From Apostichopus californicus (taxonomy: Eukaryota; Echinodermata; Holothuroidea; Aspidochirotida; Stichopodidae): DNA of 64,000 nucleotides. Shown here piece by piece: positions 46,625 through 60,626 of this stretch. The notes beneath the pieces are model-generated. The model saw nothing but the letters and a program-made list of their open reading frames with translations, searched no databases and had not been told where the DNA came from. Both the position numbers and the translations under genes were made by a program. The stretch spans positions 528 to 64,527 of the forward strand of contig JAIPMN010000338.1 in assembly GCA_020650975.1 (NCBI GenBank). The letters run 5' to 3'. Each line of letters starts with the position of its first letter. Positions within the stretch are counted from its first letter, which is position 1.

Positions 46625-49600
46625 AAAATGCACATTTAAGGGGATGTCAATTCTTGTGAGGCGTGGTTAAGAAGGAGTGCACAGGGATTATTGGGCCAGT
46701 TATGGTAGTCTCTGTCATCACAAAAATGTACAAAGGAATTTGGGCTATTTTTTTACTATATGCAAGAGTTGCTACATTTTGGGATACACCCAGCTGCATT
46801 CATTTTTTTATCACGAAATGGGATGAAAGCTAGAGAGCACTTTAACTTGGAAGATGCGAGAGAGAGTTATATTAACCGTGAGAGTTAATGAATGACTTCA
46901 CACATGCCACATGGAATGATGGATATAGGCCAACCTTTTTAAATGATAAATGCTCGGATACCTATAGTCTTGCTTCGTCTTTATAGACTCGAAAGACGGA
47001 TGTGATATTGTTTAGAAATGTTAAGCCAACGATAGCTTATAACAAAAGAACGATAAAACCGTGGGAAGACACCTAGATACGTCTCATATAATTTAATCCC
47101 CAAAGGCTTTCTAGAGAGCTCTTTTGTCAACTCTTATTTGGCCATCACATTTTCTTCCCTCTAAAAGAAAGTTTCATTATCTCTAAACGGGATCTGCCGA
47201 AGGAGAATATCGGATAATTTCTACGATTAAATGTCAAGGTTGTGACGACCAAATTGACTTAAAATTGGTTTCTTCTTAAAATTTGATTTTTACAATATCA
47301 AAGAAGTATGTATTACCATGCTTCATGTTTGATAATCCTAAATACCCGAAAAAGTGCATCAAAACCACACATGGAAATCGTTTCATGAGGAGACCAAGAA
47401 GTATATATCTGCTTCAATCAACCAGTCCACGATTGGAATTCCCTAAGGAACAAAGGCAAACATTGTCTGGTGCCTTGAGTTATTTTCAATACAGTCAGTC
47501 AGTCAGACTTCCTGAGCTCTCCTAGAGGCTCTAGCAGCGAACAAAGGAAGAAAATGAAAGACTCGCGATCTGGTCCTAGTCCTTTTCAGAATTTACATAA
47601 AAGCCAACCGTTTCGTCGTTCATCTCAAACACCAAAAGTATCTTCATTTTATATTCGAGCTAGATGTACCAAGGTCTGAGGCAGATCTATACCTCAGACT
47701 AAACAACAGGGATGAGCCTGGGGTAAATAAAAATTCGTGGTATAGGCTCCAGTTTGCGTATGCTACAGTGTGTTAGTATAGTAGCTTTTGTCCTGAGGTA
47801 GAAAAGAAATCACAGATTTTCTGCGAATTTGCGGAAAAAGGCTCATGCCTGAAACAAGTGTTACTGAAGTCTTGATTCACAAGAGATATACATGTTTTAG
47901 ACGAACATTTCAGACACAAACGTTCAGACAAGAGCTTCTCTAATGGTTCTGTCGGAGCGCACAAAATGTTAATTTCGATTCCCCATAGACTCACATACTT
48001 TCTCTCTCTCTCTCTGTCTCTCAATGTTAATTTCCCTTCAGACACAATACCCTTCAATACTTTCTTGCCGATGCAAAGCTATCCACAGACTAGTGGAAAC
48101 ATTACCATCTCCTCCTCATCCTTCCTTCCTTCCTTCCTTTCCCTACCCCCCTGGTCCCAGTCTCATCCAAAGGTAGCGTGTTGCAATCCAACGAGAATAA
48201 CGGAAAGAATTCTGACATCACGACTGACTGAGAGGCATTAAATTCAAAAATTGAGACTTGAAGAGAAATCATTTAAAACAATTTCCTCACAAGGAAAAGC
48301 AGAATATTAAAGAAAGGGGGAAAAACAGGGAATTGATCCTATGAGACACTTCTCCACTCACTCCCATAAATTATTCTTAATTCTCTTCATAATAACAATA
48401 GTTTTTTTTAAATTTTCATCAAAATACATCTTCAACTCCCAAAATCCCAACCTAATATTCTTTATACATGAATTTGTCATTAAGGTAAACATGATCAACA
48501 TACTTAATCTGAATTTTATTCTCTTTTAAATTCCAACTTGCATATATACACCTGTGTTTAATTTTTAACACAAAACATGCATTTATCAACTGGATACTTG
48601 ATTGTGCGCAGTCAACTCCCAGTGCAGCAGATAGTCACACAACGAAAAGGATTTTCTACATTTTAGCTTTTCATTATTTAACAATAGGACAAAACATGTC
48701 TCAAATTCTCTCTACTTGTCAACAATAATGACAAACAAACATGTCAAATGTCAAACAAGGTGCTTTCTTCATATTCAACAGAAAAGGGAATGGCAAATCA
48801 TCTCACAAGGTTAACTTAAAATGAATATTAATTGCAGTTACAGGGCTGACTGGTATGCAAAAGTATTATTCAATTCATGTAATATTTATTTGTTTTATCG
48901 CCAATTTGTGTACAATGGGAAAGGAAGTCTCCGATACAGTCTTAAAAGACTTAACAAGGTAGGAGACTCCCTGGGAGAAAAGAAAAGAAAAATGTACAAC
49001 TATATATAATACAGTAAATACAATTCATTGGTTTCTATAGCTCCAGACTGATTGAGATTAGTGTGCAAGCTCTACTTTAGTTATTGGCTTGTGCATATAT
49101 TCACGGGACTGAGACTGGAAGAAAGGATAGATGGAGGAGGGAGGGGCAGGGAGGGGGTGGGGAGAAGTTGAAGTGGATTAGGACACAGAAACATACCAAT
49201 TAATACTTGTTACTTTGCTGGATGGTGTAAACAGAGATGGACAAGTGCATTAGTAGAATAAAAACAGTCAAAACACATATGAAAAATGAGAAGAATTGCA
49301 ACTGAAGGACACTCAAACCCAAACATGATCATTCACTGGTCTATGTGATACAGATCTTTTTTTCTGCCTAACTTCGTTCCATCATCAATGTTACATGTTT
49401 CAGATACCATTCATGAGAATAAGTATGTAAATATTACTTGCTTTAAATACCACATATCCAAAATTATGTAAATTATCACAAGTTATCATCTTATACACAA
49501 CGTAGTGCTTTTGCATAGTATGATACTTAATGGGCACACCATTTTTTTTCACAAACTCTATATTCCAGAGTGCAAAGAATCTCTAGCAAGATTTATTCAC

Positions 49601-50549
49601 CGTTCCACATTTTCTAATTGCACCCAAAATTTATGGGGAGAGATGTATCAAATCTACCAAGAATTGACAAATCATTATCACCAAAATCATTTTTAATTGC
49701 GGCAATTGGGAAGAAAATGGCATTCCAACTGTACATGTTACAACATAAACACTTAAGCTTAAACATCACATTGGCAATGCACATCCAATTGTGATGTATC
49801 AAAGGGAAGCAATCTCATAAAAAAATTTTTTAAAAGTAACCCAGTGTAAATACTGAACAATTTTCCATAAAATCAATATCTAGCATTTTCCTGCTATTCA
49901 ATCAAATTTTCTTTAAACCAGTCCGAATGAAGAAAGAGAAGGAGCTGCCTACAGTCGAGATGAAACCTCGTCAGTTTCCGCCATGTAAGATATAATAAAT
50001 GCGCAAGATCTCCTCGTCTGATGAAACTGGAACATGAAGGACAACCCCAGGGTAATTTATATTTACACCATCTTCCACTAAGTAGGTCACAGCTCTCTGG
50101 GGTATAAATGTCTCCGATTGACACAAGCAAATACCATAATCAAATCAATTTAGTTGCCCGCTCATGTAAAACAAGGCGGAACACAGACAATTGGACATTT
50201 AAAACAGACAGTGGTATGAAAATACGGTTTTATAACATGGCACTCTCTATTTACCACCTAATGTAATTCTTATTTCTGCTTCAAGTAATACAGGCCATCT
50301 ATAAGATATGCTTAGAAGAAATTGTCTATGAAACCGGTGGATGGAGCTGGACTATGTAACTTGGCTCTTGATGGTGTATATACACTCATCCCTAATATCA
50401 GACCTTCTGTACGATAAGAATATAAGAGAGGTAAAACTCAACCTGAGCAGTTTTACACACCTTAACACAATGGTCATTTCTTACATAAAACAATGCCAAA
50501 TTGAGTCCTACTTCTTACAAGTGCTGTGCTACCTTCCATGTTAAACCCA

Positions 50550-50612
50550 CTCCCTTACCTTTATTCCCCAGGCTGTTTGGATGCCCCCTTACCCTCATTC
50601 CCCAGGCGATTT
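50550..50612. repeat. Twofold direct repeat of about 36 bp
   Basis: CCCTTACCTTTATTCCCCAGGCTGTTTGGAT-like sequence occurs twice in a row (TTCCCCAGGCTGTTTGGATG, then TTCCCCAGGCGATTTGGATC). Seen directly. Confidence 0.8.
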
Positions 50613-53151
50613 GGATCCTATCATATTTCAAGCAAGAGTGCTTTCATTTGAGGAGCCAGATTATAAGGAATTTTTCAAAATTGACAGACAAGAATCAACT
50701 ATCATTCAAACCTTTACTTTCTTCAAGTGTTTATGTAAATATATATAAATATATATATAAATTACTATTTTTGCAGATGAACAAATTTTAAATCCTGCAG
50801 ATATCAATTTTACAGCAAGACTGAAACCTAGTTAAATTTCCCTTCTCCACTAGTCTTTCTTTCAAGATATGAGAAAGCACAAAAAAAAAAGAAAAAAAAG
50901 AAGAAGAACAAATGTCAGGTGCAAATTGCTTCAGGGAGCGCAGAGCTTTAACATGAATCAACCAGGGTACCTAATATGGTCGGGGTTGCGTCAATTGACA
51001 GACCGTTCTGTTATCAAACATATGGAAGTTTTCACCCAAAAGCACAATCAGGGCAGTTCAACTCTGCCTGGAATGTTTAGAAATAAAGTGAGTGAGAGAA
51101 ATGGTGTGAATAATCAAGAGCAAAAAACGGGGAGGAAGAAAAGAAGGATTGTGGATAATTTTAAATTCTGAATGTCAGGGCTTTTCAACGGCCACAATTA
51201 AGTAAATGATGTCTATTGCGACTTGAATGGCTGATGCAAGTGACAGCAATCATGTGACATTATTGCAGTTATACAATGACTTCCATATTGCAAAATATAC
51301 AACACTAAGAAGAAGCTAAGCATTATAAGAAAAAAACTTGATTTTATAGTATCAGCCCTGATTCTTATATGCAAATTAGGATACGCAAGAGAAAGTTTTG
51401 TAAGTAGATCCTGATCTCACCAACAAAGTGAAAGTTTTTCAATTCAGGTCTTCGGTCCGCTACTAACTTCACCCTCACTGATTAACTGCAGATTTAATTC
51501 TTGTGGGAAGAAACTGGACATTACATTCCATGAACAGGAGATAATTTATTCGTGACCGCATTACAAAATGCTAGACAAAATGGGTCAATTTACCTTAAAG
51601 TGCAAAAAGTGCGAAAAAGTGCAAAAAGCTGCAGTAACTCTTAAAAAACAGGAATAACATCATGATCATTTTATCACAGACAAAGCTACAACACCAAAAA
51701 TTGTGAACCACCAAATCACTCCCAAATCACTCCCAAATCCCAGAATCTACAGATTAATGTATGATCCACATATCCCTTCCGCATGAGAGAAAACTTTATG
51801 AAGCGTGTGAGGCACTGTGGTAGCCATTATATAGGCAAGTCTCAACTTCTTATGTCAATTATTGACATTTTATCTCTTCCACAAATTTTTGAAGTTCACC
51901 TCAAATGGTATTTATGATGATAACAATTGTAATTTTTCTCTCAAATGAGCATACTCTATCACTTTAAGGTGAAATCTAATCTCCATTTCTTTCATCCTGA
52001 GCATATCAAATACCCTGTAAGTATCTATATTCCAGGTCAGTCCCAGTGATGAAAAAATCACACCATAAATTATTCCTACCGTTGAGGTAATTAAAACTGC
52101 TCTTTTTCAATTATAAATCACTCACAGCCTCAAATGATGAAATGAAGTCAACATTTCAATATGGAATTAAAATTACTTTTATATACTGGTAACATATTTA
52201 ATCTTGCTCGGTCATATATATATGTCATTAATGCATACTAAGACCCTTTCATCACTTGTCTTTCACAGAGACCAAAGTCTGTTTTCTTAATTTTACGGAC
52301 AGAAACGTCAATTCTTATGTTCCTTAATTCTTTCAAACCAAAAGTAAGAGGCATGTAAAGAGAGTAAAACCAGAATTTTCTCCCAAAGAAATGGACTTTG
52401 ATTCTCAGGTTTTTTTTGGTGTCTTCATACTGAATAAGTAAAATTCACACTCGAATCTCTAAGCCATAAATCCCCTCCTCTCATCTATCTGACCTTTGCT
52501 CATAACGCAGAGTGTATTAATTGCATCCAAACTTCATTACACGCTACAGTACACCACTCCCTGTGATGTGCGTATGGAGCTAACACAGGCTTACATGATC
52601 ATTACACGGTTATCCAGAGCACCGCTAGGAGAGATTTAGCGTTAAGACAATAGCCTAATTAATATGTATAGCTGCGTATTAAAGCTCACACGTGCATCAT
52701 CGGCAGTATACAAACACATGCAGTGTACCAGAGATTTTAATTACGCTCTTACAAAAGACATAGAAGGCTGAGTGTATGACGTCATAACACTTGAGTAGTT
52801 TGCGTCTTCGTCCAGGTACCAGGCATTCTAATTTTAGTCTGTGTGCTTGCGTGGCGTAAATATAGAACTGAATGACTATTTATAGCTTTGATGGCTAAAA
52901 TATCGCACACACTTCTGAGAGAACGTCCAAGTTTTCGATGGGAAAGAGAATGAGTATGGAAGGGTTCCGACTGTTGTCTGGTAATACCTCAAGAGGCAAT
53001 TACCAAAGATCTTATCTCTATGTTATTATTATTATTAGTATTATTTGACTTTTCTTTTTTTAGGAGATCCATAAATGTCCAACTTCTGAGACAAACAAAT
53101 ACAGCAGTTTCTGATGACAAACAGATAATAATAGAACACTGTGAGAGCAAG

Positions 53152-53461
53152 GTTTATTAATAATAATAATAATAATCAGCAGTTATTTTTACGACGCTTA
53201 AGTGACCACAAATGTGGGAGAAACCCGCAAGGGTTTATGGATTACAACGTACATGTCGGGTGGCTTCCAATTCAATATTTTAACTCAAATTTGGAATCTT
53301 TTCAATTTAGAAAGTCATTTCAGATGGGAAAACCGTAGATTGCTCTTGGATGAAAAACCCACCTTACTATGACCCGGCCGGGAATCAAACCCCGAACCTC
53401 CCGATTGCTAAGCCTCATTGCTTCAAATGCCACCGCCTTTATCCACTCGGCCACAGCACCG
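53152..53461 (-). mobile_element. tRNA-derived SINE, apparently near full length
   Basis: On the minus strand the element starts GGTGCTGTGGCCGAGTGG, with an A box (TGGCCGAGTGG, 53453-53443) and a B box (GGTTTGATTCC, 53391-53381) typical of a Ser/Leu-type tRNA promoter. After the head come about 200 bp of unrelated body and a 3' tail of (ATT)n at 53154-53177. The head does not close into an acceptor stem, so it is not a working tRNA. The B box has T where the consensus has C. Confidence 0.82.
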
Positions 53462-55194
53462 ATTGAAATTAGAATCAAAGGATATTGAAAGAAATTAGGA
53501 AAGAGATAACCACAATGGAAAAACTAAAGGACTTTAATTCACACACGATGAATGATAACGACCAAAATCTAAGAGTAGCTTGAAAACAAGACTTAAAAGC
53601 AGACTGAAAAATCATAAAATCCACCAAAGCAAACAATGACACGAAAGATATTGTTTTATGGGATCTGGCTTATTGTAAAAAAAAAAAATTAAATGCAGAA
53701 ATTATTTCAATATAGGATTTGAAAGTTTGGAGCATAAACAAATATTATTTGAAATACTTAACCGAATAGGTATATATATAAATGAATAAGAGTAAATTTC
53801 AATGAGGAGAAGATGGCAACTGGGGTTCCCACAGGTTATGACATGTGCAAATACAGCGGATGTACTTGCAGCTAAACTATATTCAAAACGCAGTAGGACT
53901 TGAAAGAGTGAAATGAACATACAATTTGCATCCTCTTAAAGATGCTACAGATCGTGTGAGATATTCCGCAACCCTACAGCAGTGAACCGATGACGAGAAC
54001 TTCACAAGAACTGAAGATTAGGGCGCATTTTCAAGGAGACGAATAAATTTTACCTTTGGGACGTCATACGCATTCCTAATGAGGCACCGAATTTATAGTT
54101 ATGCGAAAGAAGGTGCCGCTGGGATTGAACGAATATCAATAAAAACAAAAGAAGGCTTTAAGAAATGTTGGCGGATTGATCCATAACCGGGTGAAGATGA
54201 GCCATTTAGAATCAAATCATGGGACGCCAACGTTTGAACCCGCAGGTACTCCGCGGGGGTTTTCGTTTTTAATTAACACACATTTAGCTGAAAATGTTGA
54301 TAAATGAAAAGAAAATGCCAACAATTAATATCATTGATGACAGTATATATCCTACAGCCATGAGTTGTTCAAATGGGTAGCAAATACACAACAGTACATC
54401 TATGAATTTCATTTATATTTCGCACATTTTGTCGCATATTTCATCGACAAGTTTTTCATATTTCCATACCACTTTCTATGAGAAAAAAAACAATTGTACT
54501 AGAAAATGCCTTCCTCCAATGAGCAACCAAGCAATCTCCTCATTACAGAGGGCCAGGTTAAGAAAATACTGCCATCCATTTAAAGCAAACGCATGAGCGA
54601 AAATTGAGGACGAAAAAAAAAAAGGCATTTCTTAATAATTTCGAGACAGCTGTGTCTAATCACCGAGTAATTACTCATCCAATTAAACATTTACGACACA
54701 TAAACATTAATTTCTGTTTTCTCATCCCAAAGTCACACTTGCCAGATGATTGGCTTAGTGATTCCTTGCCACCTTCTGTATGAGAACATTTCATTCCATA
54801 GTATTAACATAGCACACAACAATGTTCAAATTATACTGACTTCTAGAGATCAGCGAGATTCATTGACATATCAAGTGTAGAGTTCATTAATGGTTAAACA
54901 TACTGTGTAAATGTAGCAGTTTACAATGTATTTACAATGTTTGGAGATTTTGATTTCTTGGACCTCAAATGAGACATCTGTATACCTGAATGTTATGGAA
55001 CCTATATTAACTAGGGTGGATCAACACACCAAGCATCAAGATAATTCTAGCTTTTTTTTCCCTTTTTTTTTGCATGTATCATGTTTACGAGGTTTTCAAG
55101 CACATCATGACCAATATCGACCATGACTTTATAACTCAAAAAAAAAAAGGAGTTTTTATTCTTGCTAAAGTTTATACATAGCAACTTCAGACTT

Positions 55195-55590
55195 TGATCA
55201 CTGTTGACCTGAACGCTGGACCATTGACCTAACAAACAAAATAAGAAGGGCTTCTTCTTCTGACTACAAAGGTGGATGTGCATACCAAGTATGAAGCTCA
55301 TGACTGCTTGACATTTACAGATATATACTATGAATTTGACCTATGGTGACCTCAAATGACCTTTCATCTTCATCTCAACTTCTCAAAAGATTACTTGTGC
55401 TGATCAATGTTGAGCTAGTACCTACCAAGTAGGAAAGATCAACCAAGATGCAGTTTATGAGTTATGATGTTTACGCTTTTTAAAGACTTCAACCTCTGTT
55501 GACCTCTGTTAACCTTCGAACCTTCATCAATGTTAATGTGCTCTTGTACTCATTAATTGGGATCTGCATACCATGAATGACCTTTCACTA
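55195..55590. repeat. TGACCT-rich dispersed repeat-like stretch
   Basis: GACCT motifs recur irregularly, for example TTGACCTGAACG, ATTGACCTAACA, TTTGACCTATGGTGACCTCAAATGACCTTTCA, GTTGACCTCTGTTAACCTT and ATGACCTTTCAC. Spacing is uneven, so this is not a simple tandem array. It may be an old interspersed repeat. Confidence 0.5.
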
Positions 55591-58500
55591 AGCTGTATAT
55601 TTTTTACTCTTATATTGTGTTGACAAGGTACATGTCTGACAAACATATAGGTACATATAGGCCATCACCATCACATCCTTTCTTGGCAAGGATCAAATCA
55701 GGATGCATCCTTTACCCTTTCAAACTTGCCGTTCTTGATTTTACATGCGTATGAGATCTGTACTCGACGATGGTATGAAAAGATTTCAGCAAGTTTTCTA
55801 AGTAACCAATTACTGTTCAACCACTTATTTCTCAACTACCTCGCCTTTGGCACTTAAAAATACCACAAGATAATGAGTTCCCGGCAGAATTGAGCAGCTT
55901 CTGTTGTCATTTCCATAATCATTTCACGAGCCATGTGCAGTATAACGCCAAAGCAACAAAAGCTAAAAGCAGTTCTTAGAAAATTTCGAATGACTCTCGC
56001 TTGAATAGATCAATCTCTACATGTCTAAGGGTACCACTCTTAATATTTGTAATCTGATGATAAAATGAATAGCCGTCCTAACAACTCCGGACAGAGCGCA
56101 ATGGCAGGAAGGAGACGTGACGTCAATTTACATTCTCGGTAAAAGTCGTTAACGCCTTAAACAGAAGAAAAGAGACCGTGAGACATGTACATGCAACTTG
56201 AAACTGAGAAATGTTTGGATTCTTCTTTCCTGAGTAAAAACACCTCACAAGGATGGCTACGGGTAAGAAAAGCCAAATTAAGTGTCTCGAAAATTACGCG
56301 AGGAGGAGAGGACGACACCTTGCAAACTAATGTTTTCTCTATCAGACTTGAACACTCAGAGGGTGTAGGGTTTCAATGACACATCCATGTGAGAGATCTT
56401 GTATGCGGTGATAAAGCTAGTGAACTGAATATGTGATTAACGGCCTGAATGATCATGCAAAAGATGCAAAGATGAAGAAAGAAAGGTATAAAGAGCTGAA
56501 AAACTTGATACATAATGTTGTAAAATCTTGACATAAATTTCAGAACTTGAAATAAAAAAATAACTTTGTCTCCGATACAGTTCTGAAAGATCGACATTCA
56601 TTGGTCGATGGTATTCATGGTCATAATCATGCAGTTACTTTATTATCATGTGTGATGACACACAAAACGGAAAAAAGCTGAAGCAAATTGACGATACCAA
56701 TTCGGCCGGTTATAAATATAAATATCCGACAAACATCTACAACCCGTATCTTGCTTCGTGTTGACATTTTCACCAAGCCCCTAAACATCTAAATTTATCC
56801 CAATATTCACATAATTATCTATGCCATTATTCTTCCTATTTTTTTTTCTCTTTTTTTTTTCTTTTAGCCAGGCTTATTTGCAATTCTGTGAGTATGGCAG
56901 CGAGCAACCTTCAATTTTAACCTACTTACATATCAGACCATCTTTTATATAATGAGGTCAAACAGTGTGCACCATTCTCTAATAGATATTTTGGTCTGTA
57001 GGCCTCCTGGGGTTCTAAACTTGTGCTTAATATTTAAAGGCACCATTTATGAGCTAGGCTTTCAGTATAATTCAATGTACTGTATAACCCTTGTAGTGAC
57101 AATAAAAAAAAAATGAAGCTTCTATTTATATGTCTCATTTTTTTTGGGCTATGATAGTTTACTTATCATACAACTGGAAATCAAAGAGATTTCTCCTGCA
57201 GTTGCAAGAAGAATAAAAATGCAAGTGGTCTATTATTACTGAGCTGCCAAGAACACCATTATTTTCTCTGATTTCATCGGAAGAAATGTAATCTTAAAAT
57301 CAGGGGTAATCAAATATTGGCAGAGAAGACTGGAAATGGTCCTGTAATAATTGAGAATAGAGGCAAATGTAATAACTTTGTAATGATAGGGAGAAGCAAA
57401 GCATCTTTTTTTTTTTTTTGGCAGGTACTGTATATGAGCCATTTTTGAAGTACATGTCCTTTTGTTGATAAAAAAAAAGAGAAATTCAGACAGTCTTTTG
57501 AAGTTGTTTAATTCGAAAGCAGTAGTAAATCTGCTAGTTACAGTTTAAAAGTCAAACTGAGAATTTGGTTTTAAAATTCTGCAACCTGTACCAGTATCTT
57601 TCTTTTTTAGGGGGAGGGGGAGGAGGATTCTATATTTGTTTCTTGTTGCAATTGAGATGTGTTAGAAGCAAATTAATTCTTCTTACAAAAGGAAGGTAGT
57701 GACAGCCATTAAAAAAAATTAAAAAACTATGAAATGGAAAAGAACTAAAGTAACCTATAGAAAAGAGGGTAAAAATGTCTCTGGAGGTCTTGTTCATGAA
57801 TGCATAAATACATTTATCCACATATTTCACTATAAACCAGCTCACATTTGCTTTTTTGAACTTTCTCTGAAACATCCTCCCCTGCAAGCGTTTTACACAA
57901 GATCTGATTTGTGAGAAACACACTTACAAGAGACATTAACTGCTGGCTAAAAAAAGAGTGCATAAAATTGCCAAACTAAAGACAAAATAGTAGCTAGAAG
58001 TATAATGCAACTCTCATGGTCTGAGCTTCTACACAAATGAACACCATCAGCATGTGCAGTCCGGTTTGAGTTTACAGAGGAGCTGATTAGATTCTCCCCG
58101 TCTTTGCACTGCCAGTGCACAGGAAGTGATATGACATACACAGTCTTGCAGCTGTGGGCTACTGGCAACAAAGTTTGCCTTCGTTTTTTTTGTCATAAAG
58201 CTGAGAGGGAAGGAAAACATTTTCCACTCTGTTTGTCATTCTCTATTATATTCTTTTATCTCTTCCGAAGAAAAGATAATAAACATCTAGGTAAAAGGAA
58301 GTTAGCAGGTATCCTTCCCTCTCTCCCTCTATCCCTCCCTTCCTTTGTGTTTCGTTAATGTTTTCAGGTCAACAGCTGTACATTGCGTCCATTTTGGAGG
58401 AAGCTTAGCATGTTTCCTACTTCAGTGTTACTATTAACAGTCTTCCTGACAACGTAGATTTCCCTCAGATTAATAGTGTCCCTCTAAACGCGTACGTTAC

Positions 58501-60615
58501 ATACGAGCATTTCTCATGTTACCATCTTACCAGGGAAATTGCTAGCATCACCGCCTCCACATTACCAATTTACGGTAATTTAATACAACAATATAGGACA
58601 TTTGGAGAAGTTGTCCAGACGATTTCACATTTGGCGTTTATATACATCACTCCAAAAGTAAGTGATCGTCTGATTCAGTTTCCAGATGAATGAAGAGATG
58701 TGAGACAAAGACAAATATGAAAGGAGACCAGAAATACTCAAAAGTAATAAACTTTTAGCTGTTTTGGACTCAATAAAAAACTGAAATTTGATTAAATTAC
58801 AGGGAAGTAGCCAACGAAAGACCAACGGAGTGAATAAAAAAAAATAAGTAAAAAAAAATACAACCAACGAAAATAGGATCGACTTGGAAATTGGCGGCTC
58901 GTAAACCTCATCACACTTATAAACCCAAGACTAGAGTTTAAAATAACTTCTCTCATATGAGTTACGGTTTGACTATTGGCAATGACGTGATGCAATAACG
59001 CCGGCCGACGCTCTCTGCGACTTAAATAGCTCTCGTCCTTGCTCGAATTAACCGCAGTCCAGCCATCCATTTAGCTCTTAACTATGTCATTGTTTGCGAA
59101 CAGGAAACGGACCAAAGCGCAAAATGATTTCTGTCAGTGAGAGAAGCATATATATCTATAAGCAGCGAGAGAACAGTGAGAGTGGTTCAAATGAATGTAT
59201 ATATAGGTCAATATCGCTGATTGATTTTACGGCTCTGGGGAGAAAATGGTATAACAGGGGTCTCCCGAAGAGACTAGGATAAAAGACATGTTCATCAGAG
59301 AAGTACCGTGTCCGGTCAAAATGCAAAAATTCTGAAACTGATAAATACATTACTTATGAATACATTTCATCATTGAGTGACTGCATGCCTATGGACATTA
59401 TGATATAATGTGTGTGTGTGTGTGCATGTTTGTGTGTGTAATAATGGCTGACATCGATAATCATACGTAGGTAGCGAGGGAACCGAATGTAACCAACGAG
59501 TCGAATCGTATCTCTCCTTCTGGCATTGAGATGATAACGTGGGAATGATTGAACCGGGAAATAATTACAGCAAACATGACGAAAACTATACCAGCGTATA
59601 CTCAGGGAAAAGCCAAAAGTTATTATAAATACTAAGGTTATAGGCCAACTGGTGTTACCTTCGTTCCTCCCTCCAATCTTCTCTCTATCTGTGAATGCTC
59701 TACAACCAAGTTCTAGATAAAAACCACCTCTTCTGAGCCCACAGCACCCAATTGGCTCACCTTCTGAAAGGCCTCATCAAGTATATCGTTCCCATAAAAG
59801 GAGGTTAAAAATAGACCACACAGGTGTGATATTGGTAATCAAATACTCTGGCCAGATAATAAAGTATGGATCTCTTTTGAGTGATGAAAACAAGTTGCAA
59901 AATTTTTTAATAACTGCAACTAGCGAGCACCGACACAACAACGACACATCTGATGTTAAAATTTAACAATTTTTCAATGTTCCATGTCAGATACGTCTCA
60001 AGGTTTAGAATAAAAAGTTAAGAAGAAAATATTTGGCTACTGAAACGAAACAAAACAAATACAAAATAAAGACAATGGGATTGTATAATCTCTCGATTGT
60101 GTGAGTTTTACAGAACGTCAGAAAAACAAAAGAGGTTAATTTTTACGTGCAGACACGATGTGAAAGAAATGATGAAGGAGGAGGATGCCGGGAGCAGTTC
60201 CTGACTGAGGTACAGCACAGTGTCCAAGATCCCTCACTGACCAAGCTCATTGGTTAAGATACAAAATATTGCACTCACGAGACGTGTGAGGAGTGCTGTA
60301 AATTTAGACTGGTGAGGCTCCTGGTAATGACGTTCAAAGACAATCTTTTGTTTGTATTAATTAATTTCACTTGCGTCAATGTGTAGTCCCTTCAAGCGAT
60401 ATATAGTCTCTTGTACCATAATCCTCCAAACTCACTGGTTTGGGTATTAAAGAACACCACATGCTGTTTCAAATGGGTGAAGAAATTCTGGTGGAAGGGG
60501 GGTGGGTGAACTTCCATCCAAAAGAAGACCACCGATGTGAACAAAAAATCAAGAGGATGTGCTGGGATAGAAAGCTTCAATGTTGCCTCATTGTGAATGG
60601 TAAGATCCAGCAGGA

Positions 60616-60626
60616 NNNNNNNNNNN
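60616..60626. other. Assembly gap (11 N)
   Basis: Eleven N bases inside a G-rich stretch. The true gap length is unknown; short fixed-size N runs are often placeholders. Confidence 0.99.

Noticed and set aside
49894-50130. 78-codon minus-strand frame with several Cys and Trp residues as a missing upstream PMCA exon
   Set aside because: None of the expected actuator-domain motifs is present.
53365-53461. Functional tRNA gene
   Set aside because: A and B boxes are present but the 5' end GGTGCTG has no complementary 3' acceptor arm; it is the head of a SINE.
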